Part shown: positions 36,479 through 37,500 of the stretch, in pieces
Position numbering within the stretch: position 1 is the stretch's first letter
Layout of the letters: each line of letters opens with the position of its first letter
Source of the DNA: Symbiodinium natans
Taxonomy: Eukaryota; Sar; Dinophyceae; Suessiales; Symbiodiniaceae
Direction of reading: 5' to 3'
Assembly: GCA_905221605.1 (NCBI GenBank)
Contig: CAJNDS010000779.1
Coordinates: forward strand, 530,001 to 567,500
DNA length: 37,500 nucleotides
Notes under the pieces: generated by a model
Told to the model about the DNA's origin: nothing
Databases searched by the model: none
What the model saw: the letters and a program-made list of their open reading frames with translations, nothing else
Position numbers and translations under genes: made by a program

Positions 36479-36564
36479 CCAGGCGGCCGGTGGCCATCCC
36501 AATACCACCGCTGGTTGTCTTGACCATGACAGTCGTGCATGTACAGCGATCCAGAATCAGGCTC
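36479..36564 (-). CDS. beta-trefoil lectin half-repeat exon (C-H-G/QxW half)
   Basis: 86 nt; acceptor CAGATTCTTCCAAG, donor CGCCTGG/GTCGAA, phase 0 in and phase 2 out. Encodes EPDSGSLYMHDCHGQDN then QRWYWDGHRPPG. C-H-G-x-D-N-Q-R-W-Y-W is the most complete ricin-type core in the window, with the true QxW Trp. It precedes the CLD-half exon at 35665-35756 in compatible phase. Confidence 0.7.
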
Positions 36565-36743
36565 CTTGGAAGAATCTGGGCGGCATCGACCGGTTGACAT
36601 GTACATATGGGTTCAAAAATATACTACTACGAAAAGTCACTGCCATCAGCTGCTAGCGCTACCACGGGCCGATATCCAGTACGCACTGTGCTACGGCTAC
36701 TGCCACCCCTATAATCCTAACTACTACGACGACAACGACGACG

Positions 36744-36810
<67 letters not shown>

Positions 36811-36811
36811 T
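36744..36811. repeat. ACT trinucleotide microsatellite
   Basis: About 22 CTA/ACT units, preceded by ACG-rich variant units. It creates a poly-Tyr plus-strand frame (36539-36814) that I do not regard as coding. Confidence 0.92.
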
Positions 36812-36854
36812 TGAACGCTGAGCGAGCGGGCTCTGCTCATAGAGCCCCGCCCGT

Positions 36855-36965
36855 GAGACGTGCCGTGCCGTGGCCAGCTCCGCCCTTCGGACGTGCCTTT
36901 GACCAGTAGCTAAAACCCATTGAAACGTGCCGTTGCCAGCTCCGTCCTTTGGACTCGCCTAGCCA
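36855..36965. repeat. imperfect direct repeat, about 64 bp apart
   Basis: ACGTGCCGT-g-GCCAGCTCCG followed by CCTT-y-GGAC occurs near 36860 and 36925. Non-coding. Confidence 0.6.
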
Positions 36966-37105
36966 AGGACTAACAAGCCAAACAAGACCAAACCGAAAGC
37001 TACCAACGCAAGCAACAAGACCAACACGTACTTAGGCGTTGGAGCGGGCGCGGGGGGACTGCACTGCGATAATCGCAGCTACCTACCTCATCCCTTTGAA
37101 GAGCA

Positions 37106-37327
37106 ATGGACGAACCTAAAGCTCCTAGGCCCAGGCTGCTACCTCTGCCACGAACGTACGAAAACAAGAAAAGAACACAAGGCACGCGCATCCTTGGAAT
37201 CAGACTTGCCGATGCCTCAGAGAAGGAGAAGGACATGCCTACAAGGAATAGAATTAAAAATGAGGCCTGCTTGAGCTGGCTGTACAAAGCTGTAGAAACA
37301 TCAGGCTCGCAAATCGGCTTCAAATGA
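37106..37327 (+). CDS. possible small plus-strand protein, unknown
   Basis: ATG in good context (GAGCAATGG), 73 residues, hydrophilic and charged: MDEPKAPRPRLLPLPRTYEN, then ADASEKEKDMPTRNRIK, then CLSWLYKAVETSGSQIG, then TGA. Located in a heptamer-free island at the right edge. The minus strand is also open (37000-37362) with a hydrophobic LILFLVGMSFSFSEASA that could be a signal peptide. Only one strand can be right and I cannot decide. Confidence 0.3.
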   Translation: MDEPKAPRPRLLPLPRTYENKKRTQGTRILGIRLADASEKEKDMPTRNRIKNEACLSWLYKAVETSGSQIGFK

Positions 37328-37500
37328 TAACTGAAACTGCCTAAAGTCCAGCTCAGACTCACTCGCTTTTGACTGCCTCCGTCACCCTAAATGTGAGTCA
37401 TCGCGTCCGACACTCACGCACTGGTGCCGGTGGGCCGTACTCAGATGAGCCGACACCCAGAGTTCCCGTCTAGTGGCATCCCACACTGTAACTCCCGACA

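Noticed and set aside
36539-36814. Plus frame ending in poly-Tyr
   Set aside because: ACT microsatellite; its upstream part is antisense to the well-supported lectin exon at 36479-36564.
1-37500. Treating the listed six-frame ORFs as prokaryotic genes
   Set aside because: No ribosome-binding-site pattern, no operons, most frames are translated heptamer or microsatellite repeats, and the real coding signal sits in sub-60-codon exons with splice borders.
1-37500. Dinoflagellate spliced-leader relics, tRNA, rRNA, transposase or reverse-transcriptase motifs
   Set aside because: Looked for by eye and not found. Absence of SL relics means the dinoflagellate assignment rests on telomere type, the GC donor and gene orientation only.

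Overview
This is a nuclear eukaryotic window. It has no bacterial-style operons. Coding potential lies in short exons flanked by GT-AG (and one probable GC-AG) splice signals, and nearly all exons I can defend are on the minus strand. The non-coding sequence is saturated with degenerate copies of the plant/alveolate-type telomere heptamer TTTAGGG/CCCTAAA, plus microsatellites, homopolymer G/C tracts and foldback DNA. TTTAGGG telomeres, a likely GC donor, same-strand tandem genes and very repeat-rich introns fit a dinoflagellate or related alveolate (for example a chromerid) best. Other TTTAGGG lineages cannot be excluded from this window alone.

Main result. The minus strand carries a dispersed series of small exons, about 50-140 nt each. 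About two dozen match half or whole repeats of the ricin-type beta-trefoil (CBM13-like) lectin fold. The recurring pieces are a Y-M-x-C-H-x-G-x-N-Q-x-(W/F) turn and an L-x-S/V-x-(10)-C-L-D strand. They occur from about 36.6 kb down to 5.6 kb, always on the minus strand. Interspersed exons without a clear family have some concanavalin/LamG-like strand patterns. The strongest lectin exons are at 36.5, 35.7, 29.4, 26.5+25.9, 24.2, 21.4, 20.7, 18.0, 17.0, 15.8, 15.2, 13.9, 8.7, 7.2, 6.9 and 5.6 kb.

Layout (reading the minus strand from right to left). 37.5-24.07 kb: exons of a multi-lectin gene (or genes) ending in a terminal exon with a stop at 24066. 23.88 kb: a possible start of a second gene with a secretion-signal-like N-terminus; its first three exons splice in consistent phase. 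It may continue to the stop-bearing lectin exon at 13207. 10.2-0 kb: more exons of the same kind, including stop-bearing ones near 8.33 and 5.99 kb. Gene boundaries other than 24.07/23.88 kb are inference.

A 4.4-kb interval (29.7-34.15 kb) is a giant imperfect palindrome: two nested inverted-repeat pairs share the same centre near 31.95 kb and enclose tandem arrays and hairpins. It looks like a non-autonomous foldback-type mobile element. A perfect 19-copy CCCTAAA array (26174-26306) lies inside an intron that separates two halves of one lectin motif. A few plus-strand ORFs (9.0, 24.9, 37.1 kb) may be genes, with low confidence.

No rRNA, tRNA, CRISPR or recognisable transposase/reverse transcriptase was seen. 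All exon limits are hand-read from the sequence and are predictions.
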